Source of the DNA: Tullyiplasma multilocale ATCC 49900
GTDB taxonomy: Bacteria > Bacillota_I > Bacilli_A > Mycoplasmatales > Mycoplasmataceae
Reading direction: 5' to 3'
Assembly (NCBI RefSeq): GCF_000483165.1
Contig: NZ_KI519557.1
Coordinates: forward strand, 203,135-267,134
DNA: 64,000 nucleotides
Part shown: positions 11,666 to 23,397 of the stretch, one piece after another
How positions within the stretch are numbered: the first letter of the stretch is position 1
Layout: each line of letters begins with the position of its first letter
Position numbers and translations under genes: made by a program
Notes under the pieces: generated by a model
Databases searched by the model: none
The model's input: the letters and a program-made list of their open reading frames with translations, nothing else
Told to the model about the DNA's origin: nothing

Positions 11666-12178
11666 ATGGATTTAAAAAAATATATATACGATGTTAAAGA
11701 TTTCCCAAAAGCTGGCGTAAACTTTAAAGACATCACACCTTTATTAAATGATGCAGATGCATTCAAATATACAATTGAAGAAATTTCAAAATTTGTTAAA
11801 GAAATTGGTGCTACTGTAGTGGTGGCTCCTGAAGCTCGTGGATTCTTATTGGCTTCAGCAGTTGCTTTCAACACTAATACACGATTTGTATTAGTAAGAA
11901 AACCTGGTAAATTACCAAGAGAAGTGTTTGATATTGAATACACTTTAGAGTATGGTACAAACCACCAGCAAATGCACAAGGGAGATATTAAACCTGGTGA
12001 TAAAGTTGTTATTGTTGATGATATTCTAGCAACTGGTGGAACTATTGAAGCGATTATTGAATTAGTTGAAATGCAAGAAGGAACTATTGAAGGTATTTCA
12101 TTCTTAGCTGACTTAACCGATTTACATGATGAAACTTTATTAAGTGAATACAAAGTTCAAAAACTTTTAAAATATTAA
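11666..12178 (+). CDS. apt: Adenine phosphoribosyltransferase
   Basis: Purine salvage enzyme: adenine + PRPP to AMP + PPi. 170 residues, the normal length. The PRPP-binding loop VVIVDDILATGGTIEA is intact, as are the N-terminal YIYDVKDFPKAGVNFKDI and VVVAPEARGFL. ATG 11666 is preferred because AAGG lies 5 bases upstream and the product begins MDLKKYI; ATG 11651, inside the secDF end, lacks a binding site. Ends in a canonical terminator. Confidence 0.96.
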   Translation: MDLKKYIYDVKDFPKAGVNFKDITPLLNDADAFKYTIEEISKFVKEIGATVVVAPEARGFLLASAVAFNTNTRFVLVRKPGKLPREVFDIEYTLEYGTNHQQMHKGDIKPGDKVVIVDDILATGGTIEAIIELVEMQEGTIEGISFLADLTDLHDETLLSEYKVQKLLKY

Positions 12179-12206
12179 AAATAAAGACTTCGGTCTTTAT
12201 TTTTTT
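12177..12206 (+). terminator. Intrinsic terminator after apt
   Basis: Perfect stem ATAAAGAC / GTCTTTAT with the stable TTCG tetraloop (12181-12200), extended by AAAA/TTTT pairing and followed by a T run. Confidence 0.93.
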
Positions 12207-12221
12207 ATCTCTAAAAAAAGT

Positions 12222-12227
12222 TATAAT
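12222..12227 (+). promoter_or_regulatory. -10 element upstream of rsh
   Basis: TATAAT 24 bases before the rsh start codon, directly after the apt terminator. No good -35 hexamer is seen. Confidence 0.5.
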
Positions 12228-12250
12228 TATTAACAAAGCAGGTGAAATTT

Positions 12251-14560
12251 ATGGCAATGTCAATGAACATGATGAAGAAGGTTAAACGTAACAATAATTC
12301 CTTAAATATCGTAGAAATCAGAAAATGATCTGATTTAGAAAACGAGTTGAAAACTTATATTACCAACAAGAAAGAACTTAAAGAAATTGAGTTTGCATAT
12401 AACTATGCAGAAGAAAAACATAGAGGACAAGAGCGTAAAAATGGAGATCCATATATTTACCACCCATTGTCTACTGGTTATTACTTAGCACAGCTTAAAA
12501 TGGGTCCTAAGACAGTTATTGCTGGTCTATTACACGATATTATTGAAGATACTCCATATACTGAAGAAGATTTAGAAAAAGTCTTTGGAGCAGAAGTTGC
12601 TACATTGGTTGAATCAGTTACTAAAGTAAGCTACTTCGCGAAAGATAATCGCGAACAACTTAAGTCAGAGTACCTAAGAAAACTTTATGTATCAATGGCT
12701 AAAGATATTAGGGTAATGATTATTAAAATTGCAGATAGATTACATAATATGCTGACAATTCATAATCTACCTGAGAGAAAACAAATTGTTATCGCTACTG
12801 AAACATTAGAAATTTATTCAGCAATTGCACACCGTATTGGGATGAAAAACGCCAAGGGTTGATTAGAAGATTTATCATTTGAAGTTTTAAACCCAGTTGA
12901 ATATCATAAAATTCAAAATATGTTAGATCGCGAACGTGAAGAAAGAACAAAGAGTATTAATACAATTATTGATAACTTAGACCAATATTTACGTAAAGAA
13001 AAACATATTAAACTTCTAGATATTTTTGGGAGAGATAAAACTGTTTATTCTATTTACAGAAAAATGAACGTTTTTGGTAAAAACTTCGATGAAATTACAG
13101 ATTTATTAGCTGTTAGAATTATCACAAAATCAGTTGATGATTGTTATAAAGTTTTAGGATATATTCACCAAAAATACACTCCACTTGCTGGAAGATTTAA
13201 AGATTATATCGCAACACCAAAAAACAACGTTTATCAATCACTACACACAACTTTATCAGATCAAGTTGGAAATATTTTTGAAGTTCAAATCAGAACTCAA
13301 GAGATGGATGAAGTAGCTGAAACTGGAGCTGCTGCTCACTGAAGATATAAAGAAGGGGAAGTAATTGATATTGCTAAACGTCAAAAACAAATTGATGAGC
13401 AAATTGATATCTTCCAAAGAATTCTAGATATTGAGCGTCAAACAGCAATTGATAACGTAGGTCCAAACCCTAAAAAAGGTGAAATTGAAAAGGCCTTAAA
13501 AGAAGATTTATTTACAACTTCTATTTATGTGTTAACTCCAGGTGGAGCTGTTAAAACATTACCATATGGTTCAACTGTTTTAGACTTTGCTTATAGAGTT
13601 CACACTGAAGTTGGTGAAAAATGTATCGGAGCCAGAATTGATGGAGTATTTGCTCCAATGAATACTGTACTTAAATCTGGACAAGTGGTAGAAATTAAAA
13701 CTTCTTCTAAACAAGAACCAACACATGAATGATTAAAAATCGTGACTACATCAAATGCTAAAAATAGAATTAAAAAATTTTTAACAGCTAAGATGAGTGA
13801 AGAAAGTGTTAAAGATAAAAAAGACGAAAATAAAGCTATTGCTAAAAAAGCTGAAAATACAATTAACTCATACATCAATCAAAAAGATTTACGTTGAAAA
13901 CGTAAAACTGATGCTGAAATTTTAGAAAGTGTTAAAAAATTAGGTTTCAAAGATCTTGAAGATTTCCTATTAGCTCAAGCTAAAGGTGAATACTCAGTGG
14001 TTGAAGCAACTGAATTAGTATTCATCGATCACAATCATACAAAAGATGATGAAGCACTTGAATCTATTAAAACTAAAATTATTAGTAATTTAGATTTAAA
14101 AAACGATATTGTAATTGATGGAATAACTAATTTGAAAACTTCACTTGCATCATGTTGCATGCCAATCCCTTATGAACCAGTTATTGGTTATGTAAGTAAA
14201 GGGAATGGTATTAAGGTTCACCTTAATGAATGTGTCAATGTTGGTGGAGAAGGGGCAGAGCGTCTAGTTTCTGTTCAATGAAACTCAGCTGTTGCTGAAA
14301 AAAGTATGTATACAACAAAAATTAAATATTATGCAACTGATCGTCCAAACCTTTTATATGATGTAACAAAAGTATTAACATCATTAAAAGCGGCAACAAT
14401 TAGTGCTAATATTTCAACAGATGAAAAAACATTATTAGCTTCAGGGGTTTTAACTATTAAAATTAAAAACTCTGATCAATTAAATCAAATAATTTCATCA
14501 TTAAAATCTATTCCTTCAATCGTTGATGTTGATAGAGCAATGAAAAGAAGAGGGAAGTAA
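12251..14560 (+). CDS. Bifunctional (p)ppGpp synthetase/hydrolase (RelA/SpoT)
   Basis: Stringent-response enzyme of 769 residues with the full Rsh layout. The HD hydrolase domain carries IYHPLSTGYYLAQL, GLLHDIIEDT and IADRLHNM. The synthetase domain carries KTVYSIYRKM, DLLAVRIIT, RFKDYIATPKNNVYQSLHTT and EVQIRTQEMDE. Then come a TGS domain (YVLTPGGAVKTLPYGSTVLDF), a middle helical part with a CCMP motif, and a C-terminal ACT domain. RFKD (residues 315-318) is the signature of bifunctional rather than RelA-type synthetase-only enzymes. ATG 12251 follows GCAGGTG. The gene overlaps the rhodanese start by 1 base. Confidence 0.95.
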
Positions 14561-14868
14561 TGAAAAATACAAACTGACAAGATTATCAAAAACTTGTCGA
14601 AGAAGGTTATGAATTAATTGATATTCGTGAACCTTACGAAACAGAAAAAGGGTTTGCTCCAGGTGCTACTTTGATTCCAGGTTCAGTAATTTCTGAAGAT
14701 ATTTCAGTATTGGATAAAGACAAGAAATACATTATTTCATGTCAATCAGGTGGAAGAAGTAACTTTATGATTCAACAATTAGTGAACCATGGTTATGATG
14801 AAGAAAATCTAGTTAATATGGTTGGTGGGTATGGTAATTACCTATTAACAAAAGATAATAATAAATAA
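14560..14868 (+). CDS. Rhodanese-like domain protein
   Basis: Single rhodanese domain of 102 residues, probably a cytosolic sulfur carrier or sulfurtransferase. The active-site loop CQSGGRS has catalytic Cys61 and the family pattern CxxGxRS; the N-terminal ELIDIREPYE is the other family signature. Its ATG overlaps the TAA of the Rsh gene (TAATG), so it is translationally coupled to it. Trp6 is TGA. The sulfur donor and acceptor cannot be told from sequence. Confidence 0.9.
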
Positions 14869-14875
14869 TATTATA

Positions 14876-14904
14876 AAATAGGAGTTTTTCTCCTATTTTT
14901 TGTC
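14876..14904 (+). terminator. Intrinsic terminator after rhodanese gene
   Basis: Nine-base stem AAATAGGAG / CTCCTATTT (14876-14884, 14890-14898) with a five-T loop and a T run. Confidence 0.9.
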
Positions 14905-14913
14905 TTTAAACCT

Positions 14914-14942
14914 TTATCAAGTATGAAGGGATGTTATATAAT
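14914..14942 (+). promoter_or_regulatory. Promoter of hisS-aspS
   Basis: TTATCA (14914-14919), a 17-base spacer, and a perfect TATAAT (14937-14942), 28 bases before the hisS start codon. No T-box sequence is seen. Confidence 0.6.
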
Positions 14943-14970
14943 TAATTAGATATAAAGGAACGTGATTAAT

Positions 14971-16224
14971 ATGATTCAAAAACCAAGAGGAACTCAAGAC
15001 ATATTTGCTCAAGAAGCTAAAGAATGAAATGCCTTAGAAACTAAATTAAAAAATATTTTAGCAAGATTTAACTTCTCAGAAATTAGAACACCAATTTTTG
15101 AGGCTAAAGAATTATTTGTTAGATCAGTTGGGGAAACAAGTGATGTTGTTTCAAAAGAAATGTATGACTTAATAGATAAAAAAGGAAGAGAATTTGTTTT
15201 AAGACCAGAAGGTACAGCACCAACTGTTAGGGCCTTAATTGAAAACAAATTATACGCTCCTGAATTCTTGCCATTAAAAGCATTCTATATTGGTCCAATG
15301 TTCAGATATGAAAGACCACAAATTGGACGTAATCGTCAATTCCACCAACTTGGTGTAGAAGTGTTTGGACCAAATAGTTTCAATCAAGATATTGAAGTTG
15401 CTGCATTGGCATACCAATTAGTTAAAGAAATTGGTTTAGCTGATAAAGTGAAAATCGACATCAACTTCTTAGTAACTGGAGAAGGCAGAGTTAGATATAT
15501 TGAAGATCTTAAAAAATACTTAACTAACTTTGACCTATGTAACGATTGTAAAGTTAGAATCGAAAAAAACACTCTAAGAGTTCTAGATTGTAAAATTGAT
15601 GGAGATAAATTTACAGATGCTCCAAATATGAATTTATACTTATCTGAGCAAGAAGAAGTTGAGTTCAAAGCTTTAATAAAAGGTTTAGAAGCAATTGGAA
15701 TCAAAACAGAATTAAATACTAAATTAGTTCGTGGATTAGATTATTACACAGGATTCATTTTTGAGTTAAAATACTTAGAAAATGATTTAGGAAGTCAGCA
15801 AACATTAATAGCTGGTGGAAGATACAATAATTTAGTTGAAGACTTAAATGGTCCATCAACTCCTGCAGCTGGATTTGCTATGGGGATGGAAAGAATCATT
15901 ATTACATTAAAAGAAAATGGAATAACATTAGTTGAAGATGATTCAATTGATGTTTATACAATTGCTTTATCAACTAATGCGATGATCTTAAATCAAAAGA
16001 TTATCAGTGACTTAAGAAATAATGGTTTTAAAGTAGATACTGATTATATGAATAGAAGTATGAAATCTGCATTTAAACAAGCAGAAAAATTTAAAGCTAA
16101 AAATATCATAATTCTTGGAGACCAAGAATTTGAATCAAATAATATCAAAATTAAAAATCAAATAACAGGAACAACAACTGAAGTTGAAGTTCAAAACTTA
16201 GTAGAAACATTAAAAGGGGAATAA
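14971..16224 (+). CDS. hisS: Histidyl-tRNA synthetase
   Basis: Class II synthetase charging tRNA-His; 417 residues. Motifs present: PRGTQDI at the start, motif 2 (FRYERPQIGRNRQFHQLGVE), the histidine motif LVRGLDYYTGFIFE, GGRYNNL, and motif 3 GFAMGMERI. A C-terminal anticodon-binding domain ends the protein. ATG 14971 follows AAAGGAACG. aspS begins 2 bases after the stop, so the two are an operon. Confidence 0.97.
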
Positions 16225-16226
16225 CA

Positions 16227-17957
16227 ATGAAAAGAACACATACATGTGGTGAGTTAAATATTTCAAACGTTGGTCAAAAAGTTCTATTACAAGGATGAGT
16301 TAAAAAAATCCGTAAAATGGGAGCAATGAACTTCGTAGATTTAAGAGATAGATATGGGATCACTCAATTAATTATTGGAGAAGAAAATGCTTCATTAATG
16401 GAATCAATTAAAACAGAATACGTATTAGAAGTTGAAGGGACAGTTATTGAAAGAAAATCAAAGAACTCTGATTTATCAACTGGAGAAATTGAAATTCAAG
16501 TTTCAACAGTTACTTTAATTAATAAGTCTGAACTAACACCATTCCAAATCGAAGATAACATTGATACTCTTGAAGATAAAAGAATGACATACCGTTACCT
16601 AGATTTAAGAAGACCAGAAATGCAACAAAACTTAATTACTAGAGCTAAATTAAATAGTGTTATTAGACGTGTGCTAGAAGGTCAAAACTTCTTAGAGGTA
16701 GAAACACCATACTTTGCTAAATCAACACCAGAAGGGGCTAGAGACTTTTTAGTACCATCAAGATTAAACAAAAATAAATTCTATGCTTTGCCTCAATCAC
16801 CACAATTGTTTAAACAATTATTAATGGTTTCTGGATTAGATAGATATTACCAAATTGTTAGATGTTTCAGAGATGAAGATTTAAGAATTGATCGTCAACC
16901 TGAATTCACACAATTAGACTTAGAAATGGCTTTTGCAACAGGTCATGATGTAATGGATTTAGTTGAAGATATGTTAAAACAAATCTTAAAAGAAATCAAA
17001 GGTATTGAAATAGATGAACCATTTATCAAAATGCCTTACAAACAAGCAATTAAAGAGTATGGAATTGATAAACCAGACATCAGATATGATTTAAGGATTC
17101 ATGATTTAAATGAAATCTTTGCAAATACTGAAGTTAAAATGTTACAAGCTCATATTGCTGAAAACGCTTCAGTTCGTGGGATTATGATTGATGAATTATT
17201 GGGTAAAAAACAACTTGAAGAAATTAATGAAACAGCAAAACAAAACCATTTAAACGGAGTGGGTTTTGCCAAATATGAGAATGGAACTTGATCTGGATCA
17301 ATCGCTAGTCAAATGAGTGATGCAGAAAAAGAAGCTATCTTGAAAGAATTTAACATTACTGATAAAGGTACTTTATTAGTTAATGGTGGAAAATACGAAG
17401 ATGTATCACAAGCAATGGGTGCTATCAGAATCAATGTTGCTAAAATATTTGATTTAGCAAACCCAAATGATTACAAACCATTATGAGTTGTGGACTTCCC
17501 ATTATTTGAATGAAGTGAAGAAGAAAATCGTTACATGGCAGCACACCACCCCTTCACTATGCCTAAAGCAGAATCATTAAGTGATTTTGAAATTAATAAA
17601 GGTGAAGCTGTGGCTTACGCTTATGATATTGTTATGAACGGATTTGAAATTGGTGGAGGATCACAACGTATTACTGACCCAGAAATCCAACAAAGAATGT
17701 TTACAGCTGTTGAAATGACTCAAGAACAAGTTGGTGCTAACTTCGGATGATTTATGAATGCCTATAAATATGGAGCACCATATCATGCAGGATTAGCATT
17801 TGGTTTAGATAGAATTGCTATGTTATTAAGTCAAACAGAATCAATCAGAGATGTAATTGCATTCCCTAAAAACTCAAACGGAATTGATCCAATGAGTAAT
17901 GCACCGGATTACGTTGAAGAAAAACAATTAAAAGATTTAAATATTAAAAATGTATAA
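16227..17957 (+). CDS. aspS: Aspartyl-tRNA synthetase
   Basis: Class II synthetase of 576 residues with an N-terminal OB fold that binds the anticodon (VLLQGWVKKIRKMGAMNFVD), the catalytic core FRDEDLRIDRQPEFTQLDLE, a GAD insertion domain, and motif 3 GLAFGLDRIAMLL. Several Trp are TGA. The GGGG binding site lies in the hisS end. Whether it also charges tRNA-Asn cannot be judged from this window. Confidence 0.97.
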
Positions 17958-17985
17958 AAAAATGAGTTTTAAACTCATTTTTTTA
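17956..17985 (+). terminator. Intrinsic terminator after aspS
   Basis: AAAAATGAG / CTCATTTTT stem around a TTTTAAA loop, followed by more T. Confidence 0.85.
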
Positions 17986-18102
17986 TTTTAAAACTTAAAA
18001 TAGCTTAAACTTTCCATTATTGAAAGGGACCCGATTTTTTTATTGGTTTAAAAATGAGAATATACAATATTATTATATAAACGTATAAATGAGGTTTAAA
18101 TT

Positions 18103-20052
18103 ATGAAAAAGAAAAATAGATTATGAGCTGGTTTAGCAGGATTACTATTGGCTTCAACACCATTATTGGTTTTGGCTGTGCATAGTTCAAAACACGAAAC
18201 TGAAAATATTCAAGATGAATATGAATTAAAAGATTTAATTAAAAATACAAATTTAGGTACTTTTGAAGAGGAATCTTTTGACGAGCAAAAAGCAATTGCT
18301 AAAATTTTAGAATTAAATAAAAGTAAACTTTTAATTGCATCAGAGCTGTCTGTGAATTTAGAAACAAGAATTGTAACTTCTTCAAATGAAAAAATAACAG
18401 GAGAAGTAACTTTACAATGAGTTCTTACAATTGGAGGAACTGAAATAACTCCGGCAACTTATGACTTACAAAAATTAATTATTAATCGTAATCTGGGAGA
18501 ATTTGAAGAAGAAGATTTTTCGAGTGAAGCTATAATTGCAAAAGTTATCGAACTTAATGATAGCCCTATCTTAAAGCCTGAGCAATTAGTATTAAATTTA
18601 GAAACAAGAATTATCAAATCTACATTAGAAAATATAATCAATGAAGTGGAATTGGAATGAGCTGTTATTCCGGCTGTTAGAGTTAATCTTTCAGAAATGA
18701 ATATTGAACCAGTGTTATCAGATACATCTGAAACACCACACCAAGACGCTAAAACTACAGAACAAGTTTTAGAACTTATTGCAACTGAAACAGCAAGACT
18801 AAAACCTGGAGCTCAATACGGTAAAGACTACACAGTTGAAGGAAATATGGATCAAGCTGGAATAATTACAGTTAAGGCTGTTGAAGGTTCATTCAAGCTT
18901 GAAGGGCAATATGAAATAATTGTTAAAACCACTTTAAAACAAGCATTAAAAGAGTTAAAAGGTTTCGTTGTTAATGAAACTAGTGAAGAAGATGATTTAA
19001 TCAATCTACTTATCGAAAAAAACCCAGAAGCATACGAATCTTTTGAAGAAGCTAAAGAAGATCTAAATATCACTTTCCAACCAAGTTCAGTTGTTGGTAA
19101 AATAAAAGCTACACTGACATCTAAAGAAAAATATTGAAATGATGAAGTACAAGTTAAATCGATTACAGTAAATTATATTAAAGTAGAAATCAATACATTA
19201 ATTGTTAATACTGATTTGGGAGAACTTAAAGATTTAACTATTGAAACTTTAGCAGAAGCTATAAAGGTTAAAAATCCTCAAATTTCTGAAGATGTTTTAG
19301 CTATAATTACAGACGCTTGAAATGATGGTCAACTTGATGATACTGCAACTTACGATACACTTTCTGGTGTATCAGTAGATTGAACAATGAGTAAAAAATC
19401 ACCAAAATATATAGGTAGTGTTAAATTAACTTATACAGTTAAAATTCCTAATGAGGCTGCTGAGAATGATCTTGTGTATATTGATGCTAAAGGTAATGTT
19501 ATTATTTGGGACGAAGAAAATAATGTGCAACCTATCGTTATTCAAGTTGGTTATGATTTAGAAACTGGTGAAGCTTTTGAACTATTGGGAGCAAAACATG
19601 TTCCTGCATCTATTTCCGAAAATATAACAAGTTTAAATGGTATATTTGTCGGGTCTAAAGAAATGAATGACTCTAACGTTGGGTTGTGAAATACTTCTAA
19701 TATTGTTGATATGTCTGGAGTATTCAATGATGGAGCTTTCAACCAAGATATTTCAGGATGAAACACATCAAAAGTTACAAAAATGACTCAAATGTTTAGT
19801 GGTACTACTCAATTCAATCAAGATATTTCAGGATGAACCGTTTCTAACGTTACTGATATGGAACAAATGTTTTATGGTGCAGAAGCATTTAACCAAAATC
19901 TAAATGGATGAGATGTAAGTAAAGTTGAAAATGCAGACTTTTTCGCAAATAAATCAGCGTTTGAAGAAACTAATTGACCTCCATTTAGTGGTGATGTTGA
20001 TCCTTACATGGTTTCAAATGAATACGCAATTATTAACAAAAAAGAAAAATAA
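18103..20052 (+). CDS. Exported protein with BspA-like (DUF285) repeats
   Basis: Surface-type protein of 649 residues, read through many TGA codons. The N-terminus (KKKNRLWAGLAGLLLASTP then LLVLAV) is a signal peptide or anchor with no lipobox Cys. At least two related units of about 80 residues follow, each with an (N/R)LGxFEEExF start, an LxLNLETRI core and a Trp after EVxLxW; a more distant unit is near 19190-19330. The C-terminal part (19684-19920) has DUF285 repeats: (W)NTSxVxxM, then FNQDISGW. Related Mollicutes proteins are variable surface proteins built from PARCEL-type modules. ATG 18103 follows GAGG. Binding partner unknown. Confidence 0.85.
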
Positions 20053-20055
20053 TAC

Positions 20056-20086
20056 TAAAAAAATTCTCGCAAGAGAATTTTTATTT
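20056..20086. terminator. Bidirectional terminator
   Basis: AAATTCTC / GAGAATTT stem with GCAA loop (20061-20080), flanked by A and T runs on both sides. It serves the DUF285 gene on + and the convergent gene on -, whose stop overlaps it. Confidence 0.85.
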
Positions 20087-20776
20087 TATTTGATATAAGA
20101 ATTGATTATATAAGAAATTAAATGATTGATTAAATCCTAAGTTGACATAGCATAAGTAAACAACTTTAAGATAATCGGGTTTTTCTAATTTACCAGCTTT
20201 CATTAGCTTTGCTGCAAATTTCATTAAAGTATGAACAAAAACGTTAGATTCAAATAATTGTTTATCATTGTGTACTTCGTTTGCAAAGATTTCATCCAGG
20301 ATATCTTTTTCCTTGATGACTTTATATATTTCATTTTTAAAACGTGTATATTTAACTGAAATTGTTTTGTTACCCAATTGCATAGCTGTTACATGTTTGT
20401 TATCGACATCATTGCTATCAATTGTATTATAGTATTCAATGATTTGATCTATTGCCATACAAAAACCTACCAATGACATATAATCTGTAAACATACGGTC
20501 GAATTTTCTAAATAACTTATCATCGGTTATGATTTTTGTTAATTTTGGTTTAAAGAAATTTAAGTAATTATTTACCGCTCTAAAAAGTTTGTCATAACTT
20601 GTTTGTTCAATGGTATCGAAAGGAATGAAATCATTTGGATTTGTATTGAATTTACTAATTCAAACCTTATTCTTTTTAATTATTTTGTTTAAGTTTTTAG
20701 TCCATCAAGGATTAACATGATTAAGCTGTTTTAAATCTTTTTCAGATAACTCTCTTAGTTTGAAGATTTCTATCAT
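20081..20776 (-). CDS. Hypothetical cytosolic protein
   Basis: Not recognised. 231 residues, starting at 20776 (MIEIFKLRELSEKDLKQLNH) behind AAAAGGAGAAACTT. The frame runs through TGA-coded Trp (HVNPWWTKN). There is no signal peptide or membrane helix; the sequence looks helical and rich in Lys, Asp, Phe and Tyr. It is divergent from the acidic protein gene at 20867, with about 90 bases between the starts, so the two may share a regulatory region. Confidence 0.75.
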
Positions 20777-20866
20777 AAGTTTCTCCTTTTTATATTATTT
20801 ATATTATATATAAAATAAAACTGATAGTCATATAAGGTATAATTTAATAATATAAAGAGGTGTATT
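20777..20866. promoter_or_regulatory. Divergent promoter region
   Basis: Very AT-rich 90-base spacer between two divergent genes. TATAAT at 20838-20843 serves the + gene; tandem TATATT/ATATA sequences near 20790-20810 could serve the - gene. No convincing -35 hexamers. Confidence 0.5.
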
Positions 20867-21571
20867 ATGGATAAACAAAACAATGTACAAGAAGAAGTAG
20901 AATTAGGTTTCTTTGAACCAAGTTTAGGATTAATTATCACTAACTTAGAATTCTTAGAAGAAGAGTTAGCACAAGAGAAAATTGATGTTAAAGCTTTAAC
21001 AAACTTAATTGATGAATTTAATGAAATTGAAGACTTAGAACAATGAAATGGTTTAGTTAATAAACTTGATGAAATGTCACAAGGATTAATTGAAAATATT
21101 TTAAAAATCGTTGATGCTGATCACTTCAAATTATTATCTTACTTATTCTTAGCTTTAACTTTAGCTAAACATTTAAAAGAAGATGAAAAATTAATGCAAT
21201 TTGCAATTGAACTAGAAGAAAAGATTGCTAATAAAGAATTGGTAAACAATGATGAAGTTATTATCGTTGAGTACAAAGGATTAGTAGTTAACTTAGTAAA
21301 TGAGTTATATGCTCACATTCAAGAAAGAATTACAGATGAAACACCAGTTTCTGATGAATTTAAAAAAGTTGTTAAAATTTTAGCAAAAGAAAAAGAATTA
21401 GCAGATCTACGAGATGGTACTGAAGTATTAATGGATTTATATGTTGTTGAACACGAAATCAATAATGAATCTAAAGAAACTGTCTTATTACAATTTCAAA
21501 CATTAAATGAAATTAATGGATTAATTACATTGATTGATTTCTGAGAACAAGATAACTTAGAAGAAGAATAA
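20867..21571 (+). CDS. Hypothetical acidic protein
   Basis: Not recognised. 234 residues, strongly acidic (many Glu/Asp, C-terminus LIDFWEQDNLEEE), predicted helical, without signal peptide or membrane helix. ATG 20867 follows AAAGAGG. Two TGA-coded Trp occur, at 21042 and 21542. The next gene starts 11 bases after the stop behind TTGGAGGA, so this gene heads a likely operon running to engB and the P-type ATPase. Confidence 0.78.
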
Positions 21572-21582
21572 TTGGAGGACAA

Positions 21583-22236
21583 ATGAGCATCGGATATATA
21601 GTTTTAACAGCGGTTGTGGCAATATACTTGATTGTTTTATTAGTGAGTGGGATTATGGCTTATAAATACCAAAAAACCCACAAACCAATGAAACAATTAC
21701 GTGAAGAATATTATCAAGAGTGAAATCTGCAAAAAAACAGCATTGACATTGAACAATTATTACAACCAATCAATGTAAAACTAGAGTTACCAGTTGGAGA
21801 AAAAGTATATCTAATTGATGACAATGCCGAAACTTATATTCTCGATAAAAAAAGTGGAGATTTAAAAAATCTAAATAAAACAGGAATTCCTGAAATTGAT
21901 GCAATCGATTCTTATTATGATGACAATGATTTCATATCTTTGAAAAGTAGTTATAAAGTCTTTAAAAAGAAAATCATGAAAGAAGATTATCTTGGAGTTG
22001 TTTATATAACTAATAAAAGAATCATGTTTGAAACCCAAAGTGGTTATGAACAACTACCATTGTCAAAAATAATTAAAACCTATGTTGCGCCAATTGCAGT
22101 CAAAAGAGATTTTTACAAAGGATATATTATTCATACAAAAGATGAAATATATCAAGTTGTCTCATCACATCCTGAATCAACAATTGTTTTAAATGAATTA
22201 TTGAGATTCAATAAATCTAAAAAGGGGGAACAATAA
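21583..22236 (+). CDS. Membrane-anchored protein with PH-like C-terminal domain
   Basis: 217 residues. One N-terminal membrane helix (residues about 4-27, YIVLTAVVAIYLIVLLVSG) is followed by a soluble domain. Its end (DYLGVVYITNKRIMFETQSG, then LPLSKIIKTYV and VSSHPESTIVLNELLR) resembles bacterial PH/GRAM-like folds by its beta-strand pattern; that assignment is inference. A strong TTGGAGGA site precedes ATG 21583, and its stop overlaps the next start (TAATG). Confidence 0.7.
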
Positions 22237-22787
22237 TGTTGGATAAGTATATGTCAATAACTACATTTATTTTAATGTTTGTAGTATTTGGATTAAATGT
22301 TTACTTAACAATTGATCTATTCTTAAAAATAAGAAAATTAATGTTATTTAAAAAACAAGAAGTAAGAATTTACGAAAATAAAAGAATGCTGAAAGTTATC
22401 GTTCTTTCAACATTAATAGTGATGCCAGTAATGTTTATATTGAATACAATATTTTTTGCATTATATATGGCCACTGATAAGACGACATATTCAATTTGTT
22501 TAGAAATAGCCGCTTTAATCTTTATTGGTTTTGCGATTTACTTTGATCTTTACATCTTAAAAATAAGTAAAGCTGCAATTGTTGTTAATAAAAATGATAA
22601 ATTAGCATTCCTTGATGATGTTGTGGATGTTAAAGATATTACAAATATCAGAAATGATATTAAAAGAAAAAACTTCTTCATCAACTTTAAAACCGAAGAT
22701 GGAGTAATTGGTCAGGTTAAATTAAAATACCACTGAAGGTTAAAAGATTTCCTAGATGAACTAAAAGTAGAAAAAGAATTTATATAG
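22236..22787 (+). CDS. Membrane protein, paired with preceding PH-like protein
   Basis: Not recognised. 183 residues with three hydrophobic helices (about residues 8-30, 52-78 and 85-108) and a soluble C-terminal segment of about 70 residues (LAFLDDVVDVKDITNIRNDI, later KTEDGVIGQVKLKYHW) that may be another PH-like fold. Its ATG overlaps the stop of the preceding gene, so the two proteins are probably made together and may interact. engB starts 11 bases downstream. Confidence 0.7.
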
Positions 22788-22798
22788 GAGATAAAATT

Positions 22799-23386
22799 AT
22801 GATTAAACAAGCAGAATTTATAAAATCAGCAGCTGATAGAAGTGGTTGAATTGAAGATGAAATGCCCGAAATTTGTTTCGTTGGACGAAGTAACGTTGGT
22901 AAATCAAGTTTCATTAATTCAATTACAAATAGAAATAAGTTAGCAAAGGTTGCTAATACACCAGGTAAAACTAGATTACTAAACTTTTTTGATATTAACA
23001 AAGGAACATTTAGAATTGTTGATGCTCCAGGTTATGGATATGCCAAGATTAACGTAAGTATGAAAATTAAATTTGGACAAATGATGGAAGATTACCTAAT
23101 CAATCGTCCAAATTTAAGAGGGGTTGTAATGTTAGTTGATCTACGTCATAAGCCAACTCAAGATGACAGAAATATGTATGACTTTTTAAAGGGTAATGAA
23201 ATTCCAGTATTAATGATTGGAACTAAATTAGATAAGTTAAAAAGAAATGAAATTGCTAAAAATGAAAAAATGATTAAAGAAACATTATCATTTGTAGATA
23301 CAGATACATTTATTAAAGTTTCAAACTTAAACAAAACTAACATTGAGGGAACTTATGAAGAGTTCATCAAGTTAATAGAAGACTAA
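22799..23386 (+). CDS. engB: Ribosome biogenesis GTPase EngB (YsxC)
   Basis: Essential GTPase in 50S ribosome assembly; 195 residues. G motifs: G1 GRSNVGKS, G2/switch NTPGKT, G3 DAPGYGYA, G4 TKLDK and G5 KVSNL. ATG 22799 follows AGGAG and yields MIKQAEFIKSA, typical of the family. The ATPase gene starts 11 bases after its stop. Confidence 0.96.
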
Positions 23387-23397
23387 TTGGGAGAAAT

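Noticed and set aside
18010-18026. CTTTCcattattGAAAG inverted repeat before the DUF285 gene as another GGAA-N4-TTCC site
   Set aside because: Spacing and outer bases differ from the nox and dhaK sites; only a five-base arm matches.
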